DNA from: Eubacteriales bacterium
GTDB taxonomy: Bacteria > Bacillota > Clostridia > Lachnospirales > Lachnospiraceae
Length of the DNA: 64,000 nt
Assembly (NCBI GenBank): GCA_030524175.1
Contig: JAUNHC010000013.1
Location: forward strand, 1 to 64,000
Direction: 5' to 3'
Shown: positions 18,703 through 28,313 of the stretch, one piece after another
Layout of the letters: the number at the start of each line of letters is the position of its first letter
Numbering within the stretch: the stretch's first letter is position 1
Translations under genes and position numbers: made by a program
The notes under the pieces: generated by a model
Database searches by the model: none
Seen by the model: the letters and a program-made list of their open reading frames with translations, nothing else
Told to the model about the DNA's origin: nothing

Positions 18703-18797
18703 GCACCGTGTTATCATACACTATGTTTTCTTAATGCTTTACCACCCCAAAGCTCCGTAAAAAATTTGTGTATTTCCCCTTTTATTTACTTTTTACA

Positions 18798-19424
18798 CTA
18801 CTCGATATACTCCAGCTTGCTCACAGAAACCTCATAAGCAATCCTTTTTTCTGTCTCGTTTTCACCCACTTTTTTCATATATTCACGGCTTTGGATACGC
18901 CCCCACACAAGTACATGTCCTCCCACTTCAAAGGCAGAGGCATAGCGGGCATTCCGTCCCCAGCAGATGCATGGTATGTAGTCAGATTTTCCGTAGGGCC
19001 TGTTGACTGCCATAAGCAAGTCTGCAATTTCTCTGCCAAGAGGCGTTTTCCGGTAAACAGGCGGTTTACAGATGTAACCGTCAAGAAAAATCTGGTTTAC
19101 AGGTATGGAGTCATCTTCTTCCTCCACAAATTTCACTTCTCTTGCAAATACAGACAAGACCAGACGGTTGTGTTTTTCCTCATGGCGGTTATAGGATCGG
19201 AACTGCCCGTGGATCTCAATATATTCCCCCATGTAATCCTGTGTAATGTCTATGAGCCGTTCGGAAACCATAACCGGAATCCTGTCCTCAGAGTCGCTCA
19301 GACGCCGCACCAGCAGCTCCATTGTGTAGAAGCCCTCCCCAAAAACCTGGTGACTGAACGTAAAGCCGGTAACGATTTTCCCCATGATCGATACCTGATT
19401 GTTTTCAATAATTTTATCTGCCAT
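18798..19424 (-). CDS. SSB-family protein with two OB-fold-like halves
   Basis: A 208-residue single-stranded DNA-binding protein-like polypeptide. Each half resembles an SSB OB-fold: IENNQVSIMGKIVTGFTFSHQ...YIEIHGQFRS and then NQIFLDGYICKPPVYRKTPLGREIADLLMAVNRPYGKSDYIPCICWGRNA...VLVWGRIQSREY. The second half carries the clear SSB signature (PLG..IA....AV.R......D.I.C..WG). There is no acidic SSB C-terminal tail, so it is probably not the main replicative SSB. Divergent from typA; function in DNA metabolism inferred. Confidence 0.78.
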   Translation of the reverse strand: MADKIIENNQVSIMGKIVTGFTFSHQVFGEGFYTMELLVRRLSDSEDRIPVMVSERLIDITQDYMGEYIEIHGQFRSYNRHEEKHNRLVLSVFAREVKFVEEEDDSIPVNQIFLDGYICKPPVYRKTPLGREIADLLMAVNRPYGKSDYIPCICWGRNARYASAFEVGGHVLVWGRIQSREYMKKVGENETEKRIAYEVSVSKLEYIE

Positions 19425-19524
19425 AATGTAGTTCTCCTTCCTCTTTGGGTATTTTGTCTATATTATGTGTATGTGCAGGAATACTCCTTTAGAACCAAAA
19501 ATTCAAAAAAATTTTTTCAATACC

Positions 19525-19552
19525 TTGTAATCTGCCGAAAATGTGGTAAACT
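19525..19552 (+). promoter_or_regulatory. typA promoter
   Basis: TTGTAA (19525-19530), 16-base spacer, TAAACT (19547-19552), about 60 bases before the typA start. Confidence 0.55.
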
Positions 19553-19615
19553 TGAACTTCGGACAATGATTGTAACTCTATACACATTTATATAGAAAGA
19601 AAGGATTTCAATTTT

Positions 19616-21448
19616 ATGAAGACCAAACGCGAAGATGTACGCAACGTAGCCATTATCGCTCATGTTGACCATGGCAAAACCACTCTGGTAGACCAGCTCT
19701 TGAGACAAAGCGGTGTGTTCCGTGAAAACCAGGAGGTCCAGGAGCGTGTCATGGACTCCAACGATATTGAAAGAGAACGCGGAATCACCATTCTCTCTAA
19801 AAACACCGCTGTTCACTATAAGGGCGTAAAAATCAACATCATCGACACCCCTGGCCATGCAGATTTCGGCGGAGAGGTGGAGCGTGTGCTGAAAATGGTA
19901 AACGGTGTCATCCTTCTGGTAGACGCTTTCGAGGGTGCCATGCCCCAGACTAAATTCGTGCTGAGAAAGGCTCTTGAGCTTGACCTGCATGTGATCGTCT
20001 GTATCAACAAAATCGACCGCCCGGAAGCACGCCCTGATGAGGTTATCGATGAAGTCCTGGAGCTTCTTATGGATTTGGAAGCTTCTGACGAGCAGCTTGA
20101 CTGCCCGTTCTTATATGCATCTGCCAAGGCCGGACATGCAGTGCTGGATTTAAAAGATACTCCGGAAGATATGGCGCCTCTTTTTGAGACGATCCTGAAA
20201 TATATCCCCGCACCGGAAGGCGACCCGGAAGCAGATACCCAGATCCTGATCAGTACCATTGACTACAATGAATATGTAGGCCGTATCGGTGTAGGTAAAG
20301 TGGAAAACGGTAAAATTTCTGTAAATCAGGAGCTTACCCTCCTGAACCACCATGATATTGAGAAACACCAGAAAGTCAAGATCAGCAAGCTCTATGAATT
20401 TGACGGTTTGGATAAAATAGATGTAAAAGAGGCCTCTGTAGGCTCAATCGTAGCCATATCAGGTATTGCAGATATCCATATCGGAGACACTCTGTGCAGC
20501 GGAGAGAACCCGGAATCCATCCCTTTCCAGAAAATATCCGAGCCTACCATAGCTATGAACTTCCTTGTAAATGACAGCCCACTGGCAGGTCAGGAAGGTA
20601 AATATATCACCTCCCGCCACCTTCGTGACCGTCTCTACCGTGAGCTTAATACAGACGTAAGCCTTCGTGTGGAGGATACGGATTCCACCGAATGCTTCAA
20701 GGTTTCCGGCCGTGGAGAGCTTCATCTCTCCGTACTTATTGAGAATATGCGCAGGGAAGGCTTCGAGTTTGCTGTCAGCAAGCCTGAAGTGCTCTATCAT
20801 GTTGACGAACGCGGCAAGAAACTGGAGCCCATGGAAATCGCTTATGTTGATGTCCCGGAAGAATTCTCCGGCACCGTGATCCAGAAGTTAAGCGAACGTA
20901 AAGGCGAACTTCAGGGAATGAGCACAGCAAGCGACGGTACTGTCCGCCTGGAATTCCACATTCCGTCAAGAGGTTTGATCGGATTCCGCGGGGAATTCCT
21001 CACTTCCACCAAAGGTACCGGTATTTTAAATACGATCTTTGACGGTTACGCACCTTATAAGGGTGATTTCCAGTACCGCAAGCAAGGCTCCCTTATTGCC
21101 TTCGAAGCTGGTGAAGCTGTAACTTACGGTCTTTTCTCTGCCCAGGAGCGAGGCACTTTATTCATCTCCGCCGGAGAGAAGGTGTACAGCGGCATGGTGA
21201 TCGGTCAGAATGGAAAGGCTGAGGATATTGAGCTTAATGTATGTAAGACAAAGCATTTGACCAACACCCGGTCTTCTTCTGCAGATGAAGCTCTTAAGCT
21301 GACCCCGCCTAAAGTTTTAAGCTTGGAACAGGCTGTGGAATTTATTGACCAGGATGAACTTCTTGAAGTCACCCCCAGCAGCCTTCGCATTAGAAAAAGA
21401 ATCCTTGACCCAAGGGAAAGGAAGAGATCAGCTTTCCGTAAAAGCTGA
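19616..21448 (+). CDS. typA: Ribosome-associated GTPase TypA/BipA
   Basis: Translational GTPase that binds the ribosome like EF-G and helps 50S assembly and stress/cold growth. The 610 residues contain the G motifs [10 protein letters not shown] (G1), RERGITI (G2), DTPGHADF (G3) and NKIDRPEA (G4), domain II, two EF-G-like domains and the BipA-specific C-terminus ([37 protein letters not shown]). ATG at 19616 follows AAGAAAGGA. Confidence 0.98.
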   Translation: MKTKREDVRNVAIIAHVDHGKTTLVDQLLRQSGVFRENQEVQERVMDSNDIERERGITILSKNTAVHYKGVKINIIDTPGHADFGGEVERVLKMVNGVILLVDAFEGAMPQTKFVLRKALELDLHVIVCINKIDRPEARPDEVIDEVLELLMDLEASDEQLDCPFLYASAKAGHAVLDLKDTPEDMAPLFETILKYIPAPEGDPEADTQILISTIDYNEYVGRIGVGKVENGKISVNQELTLLNHHDIEKHQKVKISKLYEFDGLDKIDVKEASVGSIVAISGIADIHIGDTLCSGENPESIPFQKISEPTIAMNFLVNDSPLAGQEGKYITSRHLRDRLYRELNTDVSLRVEDTDSTECFKVSGRGELHLSVLIENMRREGFEFAVSKPEVLYHVDERGKKLEPMEIAYVDVPEEFSGTVIQKLSERKGELQGMSTASDGTVRLEFHIPSRGLIGFRGEFLTSTKGTGILNTIFDGYAPYKGDFQYRKQGSLIAFEAGEAVTYGLFSAQERGTLFISAGEKVYSGMVIGQNGKAEDIELNVCKTKHLTNTRSSSADEALKLTPPKVLSLEQAVEFIDQDELLEVTPSSLRIRKRILDPRERKRSAFRKS

Positions 21449-21471
21449 CAAAATTTATTTGTTCAACAGCC

Positions 21472-21520
21472 AAAAAAGGACTTCCCGCACATTTACGTGT
21501 GTGGAAAGTCCTTTTTTATT
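21472..21520. terminator. Bidirectional terminator, typA / ABC permease
   Basis: AAAAAAGGACTT...AAGTCCTTTTTT stem with inner CCGCACA/TGTGTGG pairing; T-runs on both strands. Confidence 0.92.
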
Positions 21521-21587
21521 AAACACTTTTTCACAGCTTTATTTTTGCTGTTACATAACTTTTTAAATTTTATGGTTAAATATATCC

Positions 21588-22433
21588 TCAGGCCTTCACA
21601 GCCCCGTTGGTAACCCCGGCAATAATCCATTTCTGGCAGAACACATACACCAGAAGTATAGGAATCAGCACCAGCAGATAAGAAGCAAATGCAAGGTTAT
21701 ACTGCGTATTAAACTGCCCCTTAAATACATACTGGGCCAGCTGGAGCGTCTGATCCTTCTGGTCGCTGAGAAGCACCAACGGCATAAGGAAATCGTTCCA
21801 TGTCCACATAAAGGACAGAATAGCCACAGTAGCGCTCATAGGCTTCATCAGCGGAAAAATGATCTTAAAGAAAGTCTGGAACGGTGTGGCACCGTCAATG
21901 TAAGCAGCCTCATCCAAAGCATCCGGCAGTGACTTCACAAAGCCTGTATAAAGAAAAATATTCATGGGAAGGCCAAAAATAATATACAGGAAGGTGATAC
22001 CGAAAATATTATCCAGGTTGAAAGCTGATGCCTGCTTTACCAGCGGAAGCATGATGACATTAAAGGGAATGAACATAGCACTTACAAAGTAGTAATACAT
22101 CATATTGAAAAATCTGCTTTTCTCACGGTTTCTGGTAATGGCGTAGGCCACCATGGAATTACTTAAAATGGTAAACACCAGGTTAACCACAGTGATAAAA
22201 AAGGTGTTTAGAAATTTCCTGGGATAATCAGTCATAGTCCATGCATCTGCGAAGTTCTGCCACCGGAATACTTTCGGCCACGCCAGCACGTTAGCCATAT
22301 CGGAAGGGTCTTTGACCGCAATGATCACTGCGATATAAAGGGGGCCCAGTATAAAAATAACCGCCAGGGCTATGAGCAGGACCGTCATGGGCCAGTTATA
22401 TTTTTCTTTCACTCTCATTTTATTCTTTTCCAT
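21588..22433 (-). CDS. Carbohydrate ABC transporter permease, MalG type
   Basis: One of two membrane subunits of a CUT1-type sugar importer. The 281 residues form six membrane helices and carry the EAA coupling loop DALDEAAYIDGATPFQTFFKIIFPLMKP. The start overlaps the stop of the upstream permease gene by one base (TGATG), so the pair is translationally coupled. No ATPase gene is in the locus; in this family a shared MsmX-type ATPase encoded elsewhere normally serves. Confidence 0.94.
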   Translation of the reverse strand: MEKNKMRVKEKYNWPMTVLLIALAVIFILGPLYIAVIIAVKDPSDMANVLAWPKVFRWQNFADAWTMTDYPRKFLNTFFITVVNLVFTILSNSMVAYAITRNREKSRFFNMMYYYFVSAMFIPFNVIMLPLVKQASAFNLDNIFGITFLYIIFGLPMNIFLYTGFVKSLPDALDEAAYIDGATPFQTFFKIIFPLMKPMSATVAILSFMWTWNDFLMPLVLLSDQKDQTLQLAQYVFKGQFNTQYNLAFASYLLVLIPILLVYVFCQKWIIAGVTNGAVKA

Positions 22434-23317
22434 CAGCTCATCTTCGCCTCCCTCTTTTCAAGTACCTTTAACTGGAATATGGAAATCCCCGCTATGATCA
22501 AAAACAGGATCACCGCATTGGCGGACTGGTAGGCAAACTGCCCGCCGTCAAATCCACGCTTGTAGATAAGCACGGAAATAGAAGTAGTGGAGGTTCCCGG
22601 GCCGCCTCCTGTCATGGCCATGATCTGGTCAAATGCCATGAGGAAGTTTTTCACGCTCAGTACCATATTAATGGTAAAGAAGGGTGCTATCAACGGAAAG
22701 GTAATCTTCCGGAACCGGGTAAAACCTGTAGCACCGTCCAGGTCTGCTGCTTCATACACGTCTTTCCCCACTGTCTGGAGTCCTGAAATGTAAATCATTG
22801 TGTTAAATGCCATGGACTGCCATACTGTCACAAACAAGATGCCAAGCCATGCTTTGTTCGTACCCAGGATATTACTGCTCAGGGCTTCAATTCCCAGGCT
22901 CTGTCCCATTAAAGGAATCACGTTTCCGAAAATAAAGTTAAATACAAAGCCAATGATCAGTGTCCCCAGCATATAGGGCAGGAAATATACTGCCTTAATG
23001 GTGTTCTTGAACCTGATCTTCGAATTCAGTCCGCAGGCCAGCGCAAGACTGATCACATTCACCAGGACAGTGGCGCTTATTGCGAACTTTAAAGTAAAGA
23101 GGTATGTCTGGGCGATTGCAGGATCCTTGAAAAACTGGATATAATTACGCAGTCCTACAGTATTCCACACCCCATATCCCTTCCAGTCCGTAAAGCTGTA
23201 AAAAATACCTCTGAGGAACGGTATGGTATGGAAAGCGAAGAACAATACCACAAACGGAATCACCATAAAATAAAACGCTATATTTACTTTTGGCTTCAAT
23301 GCGGTTTTCTTTTTCAT
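22433..23317 (-). CDS. Carbohydrate ABC transporter permease, MalF type
   Basis: The partner permease, 294 residues, six membrane helices, with the EAA loop DVYEAADLDGATGFTRFRKITFPLIAP. It is separated from the solute-binding protein gene upstream by a hairpin element (23351-23412) that could act as an mRNA stabiliser, keeping the binding protein in excess. Confidence 0.94.
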   Translation of the reverse strand: MKKKTALKPKVNIAFYFMVIPFVVLFFAFHTIPFLRGIFYSFTDWKGYGVWNTVGLRNYIQFFKDPAIAQTYLFTLKFAISATVLVNVISLALACGLNSKIRFKNTIKAVYFLPYMLGTLIIGFVFNFIFGNVIPLMGQSLGIEALSSNILGTNKAWLGILFVTVWQSMAFNTMIYISGLQTVGKDVYEAADLDGATGFTRFRKITFPLIAPFFTINMVLSVKNFLMAFDQIMAMTGGGPGTSTTSISVLIYKRGFDGGQFAYQSANAVILFLIIAGISIFQLKVLEKREAKMS

Positions 23318-23350
23318 GAAAACACTCCTTTTTTCATAGTGATATCTGTG

Positions 23351-23412
23351 ATGCCGGGTTCAAATGAGAAGCGGGGCAGGCACTGTCCCGGTTCCCTTTT
23401 GACTCCGGCATG
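23351..23412. repeat. REP-like hairpin element, copy A
   Basis: ATGCCGG and CCGGCAT close a long imperfect stem; the right arm contains CCGGTTCCCTTTTGACTCCG. The copy at 54262-54335 shares CCGGyTCCCTTTTGACyCCG and has a similar fold. Without a T-run it is not an intrinsic terminator. Confidence 0.6.
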
Positions 23413-23419
23413 ATAACAA

Positions 23420-24706
23420 TTAGTTCACATTAAGTGTATCGTAATCAGAGTCAATCTTTTTCAATGTGTCCTCAATGTTCTTGGCATCCTCTTTCCCGTT
23501 ATTTTTGTCCAGGAAGAAGGTGGACAGGTCTGCACTTAAATCAAGGCCGCTTGGATAGTAATGATCCGGGAAGTCCACAACATTGCCCGCCTCAATATCA
23601 TCTTTTACACCTGCCACGGAAGGATCGTTCTGTTCTACTCCGTTCACTGCTGAGAATGCAAACTGTTCTTCCGCGTAAATCTGTGCGTTTTCCTGCTGTA
23701 CCATATAGCTGAGGAAATCTTTTGCACCCTCCACATCGCTGCAGCTTGTGGTCACAGCCAGAAGTACATCCACACCGGAGTTTACCATATTTTTAGATGC
23801 ATCGTCTGTGGACGGGAACTTAAACTGATCTACCTGAATATCAGCGTTAGCCTTTTTGATTTCTGTGATGGCCCAGCTTCCGTTGATCATCATTGCGGCT
23901 TCTCCTGCTGCAAATTTCTTATTTCCGTCATCATAAGAGGTGCCCATGTAATCGTTCTGAGCATATTCTACCAGCTTAAGATATTTTTCCATAACTTCAG
24001 AATGCGTGTCCGCAAAAGTGGTGCTTCCCGCTCTGCGGTCTGTATAGAAGTTTTCCGGCTGGATAACCGGCGCTACAGAATTCCATACCGGAAGGATCGT
24101 CCAGGCATCTTTGTATGTAAATTCAAAAGGTGTGATCCCTGCTGCCTTCAGTGTTTCACACACATCCATCAGCTCCGTAAAGGTTTCAGGCACTGTGATA
24201 TTATTCTCCTCAAAAATATCCTTATTGTAGATGATCCCTGATGAATTGGTTGCGTAGGGAATGCCGTAAGGCTTCTCTTCCTGGTCTTTGTTAAGCTGAT
24301 AGAGCATGTTCATGTAGGATTCATTAATATTTTCCAGCATAGACTCACCGGACAGATCCACGAATACTCCCGCTGACTGTAGCTCCGCATAGTTAAAGTC
24401 ACCGCCCATAGAAACCATATCCGGCAGATCATTTTTTGTCATTCTTGTCTTCAGGACAGTCCCTGCATCTGCAGGCTGTGTCAGATTTACCTTAACCTTA
24501 TCCTGTGATTCATTGTAAGCATCCACCAGCTTTTGTAAGGTATCCTTGTTCTCAGCCTTAGTGCTTAAAAACTCCAGCTCTGTCTTCCCGTCTGAAGTTT
24601 TCGTCTCCTTTGCCGCCGTTCCTGTGTCCCCTCCGCTGCATCCTGCCAGAATGCCTGCACTCATCACTGCTGTAAGACCCAGTGCTAAAAATCTCTTTCC
24701 CTTCAT
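23420..24706 (-). CDS. Carbohydrate ABC transporter solute-binding lipoprotein
   Basis: Family 1 extracellular sugar-binding protein, 428 residues. The signal peptide ends in a lipobox (LAGC), so it is anchored outside the membrane. Family segments include ELEFLSTKAENKDTLQKLVDAYNES, YGIPYATNSSGIIYNKDIFEE and AAMMINGSWAITEIKKA. ATG at 24706 is chosen because AAGGAGG precedes it by nine bases; the open frame upstream lacks a signal-like start. First gene of the importer operon, directly after the YesM/YesN genes. Confidence 0.93.
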   Translation of the reverse strand: MKGKRFLALGLTAVMSAGILAGCSGGDTGTAAKETKTSDGKTELEFLSTKAENKDTLQKLVDAYNESQDKVKVNLTQPADAGTVLKTRMTKNDLPDMVSMGGDFNYAELQSAGVFVDLSGESMLENINESYMNMLYQLNKDQEEKPYGIPYATNSSGIIYNKDIFEENNITVPETFTELMDVCETLKAAGITPFEFTYKDAWTILPVWNSVAPVIQPENFYTDRRAGSTTFADTHSEVMEKYLKLVEYAQNDYMGTSYDDGNKKFAAGEAAMMINGSWAITEIKKANADIQVDQFKFPSTDDASKNMVNSGVDVLLAVTTSCSDVEGAKDFLSYMVQQENAQIYAEEQFAFSAVNGVEQNDPSVAGVKDDIEAGNVVDFPDHYYPSGLDLSADLSTFFLDKNNGKEDAKNIEDTLKKIDSDYDTLNVN

Positions 24707-24841
24707 GATAAAAATCCTCCTTATTTGTAACCGCCCTGCAAGGCCGGTCACCTGCGTTGTTTTCTTTCTGATATCCAGTATAAAGATTTTTAAAATTCCG
24801 GGTATAAAATTTCTGATATGATGAATAGGACATTTCTGACC

Positions 24842-24884
24842 AAAAAAATCCCCGGAGGAAATTTTTCATATTTTCCCCCGGGGA
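24842..24884 (-). terminator. Terminator of the YesM/YesN operon
   Basis: TCCCCGG(G/A)GG-type stem (24849-24861 with 24872-24884) followed on the minus strand by TTTTTTTG. It separates the regulatory genes from the transporter genes. A TATACT box lies at 24777-24782 (minus strand) without a good -35, as expected of an activator-dependent transporter promoter. Confidence 0.88.
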
Positions 24885-24922
24885 CTGTATTTAACCGCTC
24901 CCACTTAATTCCTGTCAGCATC

Positions 24923-26482
24923 CTATTCCTTATTTTCTTCTGCTGCCATATTCCTGTATTGTTCCGGTGTCATTTCGTAATATTTTCTAAAGGTCTGTAT
25001 AAAGTACGAAACATCATTGAATCCCACACAAAGCGCCACATCACTGATCTTCAGTCCGCTTTCTTTGAGCAGCCCGGCAGCCTTCTCTATCCGCAGATCC
25101 TTAAGATACCGGGAAAAAGTCCTGCCCGTCTCTGCCTTGAACAGCCTGCTTAAATAGCTGGGATTGACGAAATATTTATGGGCGGCAAGCTCATTCACAG
25201 TAATATTATACTGGTAATTACGCTCCAGATACGGCAAAAGATCCTCTATGATAGTAGATTTCCGTCCCTCCTCATCGGACACATCCCGGAAAAGCTGAAG
25301 GATATAGCGTTCCAGTTCCTCCAGTGTCCGGAAGGCATACAAATCTGTCTTAAAAGAAAACAGCAGATAAGAACCTCTGTCCCCTTCTGTATGCTCCGGC
25401 CCGCAGTGTGCACCATATACCCGGTTTACCACATTGATGATCTGGATCAGGGAGGTAAAAAGAGAATAAATACTCACGTCAGCATATTCCCGGCAATGGC
25501 GGAAAAAACCTGCTGCTATGGACTCAGCCTCCTCAGTGCGGTTCTCCATAAGATTCTGCTCCAGCTCCCGTTCCTCTGCGGGGGTAAAAAGCTGTTTCAC
25601 GTTCACCTCAGGCTCATAACGGTAAATCTGCCTCCCCGGCTGTAAAAGACGCTGATTCACTGCATAAACAGCTTCCCTGTAAGCCACTGACAATTCCTTA
25701 CAGGAAAGCCCTCCGCTTTTGTGCATCAGGCTGAGCCCGCCATGAAGCTTCACACCTGTTCTCTTCTCACATTCCAGAAAACCTCTCTGCAGAAGCTTAT
25801 ACCCCTCTGCACTGTCTGACTCCGGATTTCCCAGTATTAAAATGAATTCTTCCTTCGGATAGAAAAAATATGCTTTACAGCCGTTTCTGTCTTCCCGGTT
25901 TAAAACCTCAAGGATTTCCTGAATCTGCTCCTCCTGCAAACGTTTATCCTCACACTGGGCCGCAGCCAGATACCATATACAGCCCTCCATTTCCTGAAAT
26001 ACAGCATCCAGCACACTCCTTCCCAGTTCCTCATTCTCAAGGATCCTGGAGAAATCCATATACTGGATTTTTCTGGCAGCCAGCTTCTTCTCCATCCTCT
26101 GGCTGGCCTTGCGTTTTTCTGCCTCCACCCGCCGGATTGCTTTTTCAAGCTCCTCTCTTTTCACAGGCTTGGTGAGATAATCCTTGACCCCATAGCGGAT
26201 GGCTGTGGTTGCGTAATCGAAATCTGCGTAACCGCTCTCAATGATCACGGAAGTATCAGGGTACCGGCTGAAAATCTCCCGCGCAAGAACAAGACCGTCC
26301 ATATCCGGCATACGGATATCTGTGATCACCATATCCACAGGTTCCTGCTCCATGATTTCCAGCACACCGATCCCTGTCTCGGCCTCCCCGCAGATTTCAA
26401 TATCCTCCGGCAGCTCCCTCACCATTTTAACAAGAACTTTTCTGGCAAAGTATTCATCATCAGCTATCACTACTCGAATCAT
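24923..26482 (-). CDS. YesN-type response regulator (REC + AraC HTH)
   Basis: A 519-residue response regulator: receiver domain 1-125 with DD at 8-9, phospho-acceptor Asp55 (MVITDIRMPDMDG) and Lys in YLTKPVK; a variable middle region; an AraC double helix-turn-helix at about 415-515 (NITVNELAAHKYFVNPSYLSRLFKAETGRTFSRYLKDLRI...GFNDVSYFIQTFRKYYEMTPEQYR). The start lies within the end of the kinase gene (23-base overlap). It probably activates the adjacent sugar importer. Confidence 0.95.
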   Translation of the reverse strand: MIRVVIADDEYFARKVLVKMVRELPEDIEICGEAETGIGVLEIMEQEPVDMVITDIRMPDMDGLVLAREIFSRYPDTSVIIESGYADFDYATTAIRYGVKDYLTKPVKREELEKAIRRVEAEKRKASQRMEKKLAARKIQYMDFSRILENEELGRSVLDAVFQEMEGCIWYLAAAQCEDKRLQEEQIQEILEVLNREDRNGCKAYFFYPKEEFILILGNPESDSAEGYKLLQRGFLECEKRTGVKLHGGLSLMHKSGGLSCKELSVAYREAVYAVNQRLLQPGRQIYRYEPEVNVKQLFTPAEERELEQNLMENRTEEAESIAAGFFRHCREYADVSIYSLFTSLIQIINVVNRVYGAHCGPEHTEGDRGSYLLFSFKTDLYAFRTLEELERYILQLFRDVSDEEGRKSTIIEDLLPYLERNYQYNITVNELAAHKYFVNPSYLSRLFKAETGRTFSRYLKDLRIEKAAGLLKESGLKISDVALCVGFNDVSYFIQTFRKYYEMTPEQYRNMAAEENKE

Positions 26483-28313
26483 TCTCTGTCCCCCTGTCTT
26501 CTTCCTCCATGCTGGTGTCTTTTATCCGCAGGAAAATCCTGGTAAACTGCCCCTCTTCACTTTCAACACGGATGCCGCAGTCTCCCCCGTAATAATTTTT
26601 CAGCCGGGCATTCACGTTCTGCAGTCCAATGCCCCCTTCCCCTGTATTCGTTGAAAATTCTGCTTTGCGGAAATTCCCGTTGAGTTCCCTTACCTTTTCA
26701 CTGGGTATTCCCACCCCGTCATCCTCCACCTCAAGAAGGATATCCTCCTTGTCTGCCCTGTACCCGCGGATACACAGCACATCCTTCTGTCTTTTCCTGG
26801 AAAATCCGTATTTATAGGCATTCTCCACAATTGGCTGCAGGACAAATTTCAGGATTTTACAGTCCAGAAGTTCCTCTTCCACTTCATAACGGATGTCAAA
26901 ACGGCCGGGAAACCGGATTTTCTGAATGTTCATGTAGTTTTCCGTCTGCTCCAGTTCCTCCCGGACAGTAACAATTTCATTGCCGCTGATATTATACCGG
27001 AACATATCAGAAAGGCTGGAAGCAATCTCAGGTATCAGCTCAACTTCCTCAAGCCTGGCAATGGCGCTGATGGTATTTAAGGCATTATAGAGAAAATGGG
27101 GATTGATCTGAAACTGCAGCATTTTCAGCTCTGTCTGCTTCTGATTGAGACGGTAAACATACATCTTGATAATATTATTGTTAATACGGCTTGCCATGGA
27201 ATTGTAGCTGCGGATCATCTGCCCCACTTCATCCTCCCAGAGAATCTCCTGTTCTTCAAACAAAGGGATCTGCTGCTCTTCCCTGGAATCTCTCGCCACC
27301 TGTCCCATGACCTGGGAAAGGACTTTCACCGGACGGCTCACCTGTCTGGCCAGTATGAAACTTCCGGCCACCGTAGCCACGATCACTCCTGCCAGGATCA
27401 ACAGTACAAGGGACATACTGCCCATAATACGGCCGGTAAGAAGGGTGGCAGGCATATACTGCACCAGATACCATCCAGTGCTCTCATTCTCCTGTGCAGT
27501 CACCACACAAGGCTTTCCGTGAAGCATCAGTGTCCCTTCCTGGCTGCCCTGCTCCAGGATACTGTTTATTTTCCCCAGCAGATCATCATCGGAAAGAGAA
27601 GCCGTGTCCTTACTGTCCCTGGAATCAAACAGGATCTGGGAAGGACTTACCACCATAAAATCCACACCCTGGCCCACATCTGCGGAACGGTACCACTGAT
27701 TGGCAATTTTATTGAAATCCAGATCCAGGTAGACCGAAGCCACCGGTGTATCTCCTGTAACGTTCCACACCGGGCTTATCATAGTCACCACCTGATATCC
27801 CACAAGATCAATGATCTCACTGTGTACCTCACTGAAAAAAGCCGGAGTGTCTTTTTCCCAGACAATACCCCGGGTTAATTCTTTCATCCTCTCCAGATAA
27901 TCCTTATGATCTCCGCTTACACTCTCATAAATCCTCCCGTCCCCAGTGACCAGGACAGCCCGCAGCACATAATCACCCATATCGGTGAGAAATGTAAGCT
28001 GCTGAGTAAGCTTATTCTCTGTCTCCTCATGACTCTCCTGATCAATATCACTGTCATCGCTAAAAAGGAGATTCCTGATTTTATCATCGGAAAAATGCAT
28101 GTAACGGAATCCGTCAAGACCGGAAATCATAGTGTCCAGATTCAGACTCAGCTGTCCGTTGTACTGAGTCATGTGGGCCACCTCATTGATCCGCTCCTGC
28201 CTGAAACTACGGAAAGAAAAAACCATAAGTGCTGTCAAGGAAATGATAAACAGTACACCATAACTGTAGAGCATCTTTTTCTGCAAAGACATTTTATATA
28301 GCCAGCGCTTCAT
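26460..28313 (-). CDS. YesM-type sensor histidine kinase
   Basis: Membrane sensor of 617 residues: TM1 about 13-33, extracellular Cache-like sensor about 35-290, TM2 about 299-322, HAMP to about 380, His_kinase domain with QINPHFLYNALNTI (phospho-accepting His406) and an HATPase with VEDDGVGIPSEKV and GEGGIGLQNV. Its start overlaps the stop of the upstream solute-binding protein gene (ATGA), tying sensor and binding protein stoichiometrically. Confidence 0.95.
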   Translation of the reverse strand: MKRWLYKMSLQKKMLYSYGVLFIISLTALMVFSFRSFRQERINEVAHMTQYNGQLSLNLDTMISGLDGFRYMHFSDDKIRNLLFSDDSDIDQESHEETENKLTQQLTFLTDMGDYVLRAVLVTGDGRIYESVSGDHKDYLERMKELTRGIVWEKDTPAFFSEVHSEIIDLVGYQVVTMISPVWNVTGDTPVASVYLDLDFNKIANQWYRSADVGQGVDFMVVSPSQILFDSRDSKDTASLSDDDLLGKINSILEQGSQEGTLMLHGKPCVVTAQENESTGWYLVQYMPATLLTGRIMGSMSLVLLILAGVIVATVAGSFILARQVSRPVKVLSQVMGQVARDSREEQQIPLFEEQEILWEDEVGQMIRSYNSMASRINNNIIKMYVYRLNQKQTELKMLQFQINPHFLYNALNTISAIARLEEVELIPEIASSLSDMFRYNISGNEIVTVREELEQTENYMNIQKIRFPGRFDIRYEVEEELLDCKILKFVLQPIVENAYKYGFSRKRQKDVLCIRGYRADKEDILLEVEDDGVGIPSEKVRELNGNFRKAEFSTNTGEGGIGLQNVNARLKNYYGGDCGIRVESEEGQFTRIFLRIKDTSMEEEDRGTENDSSSDS

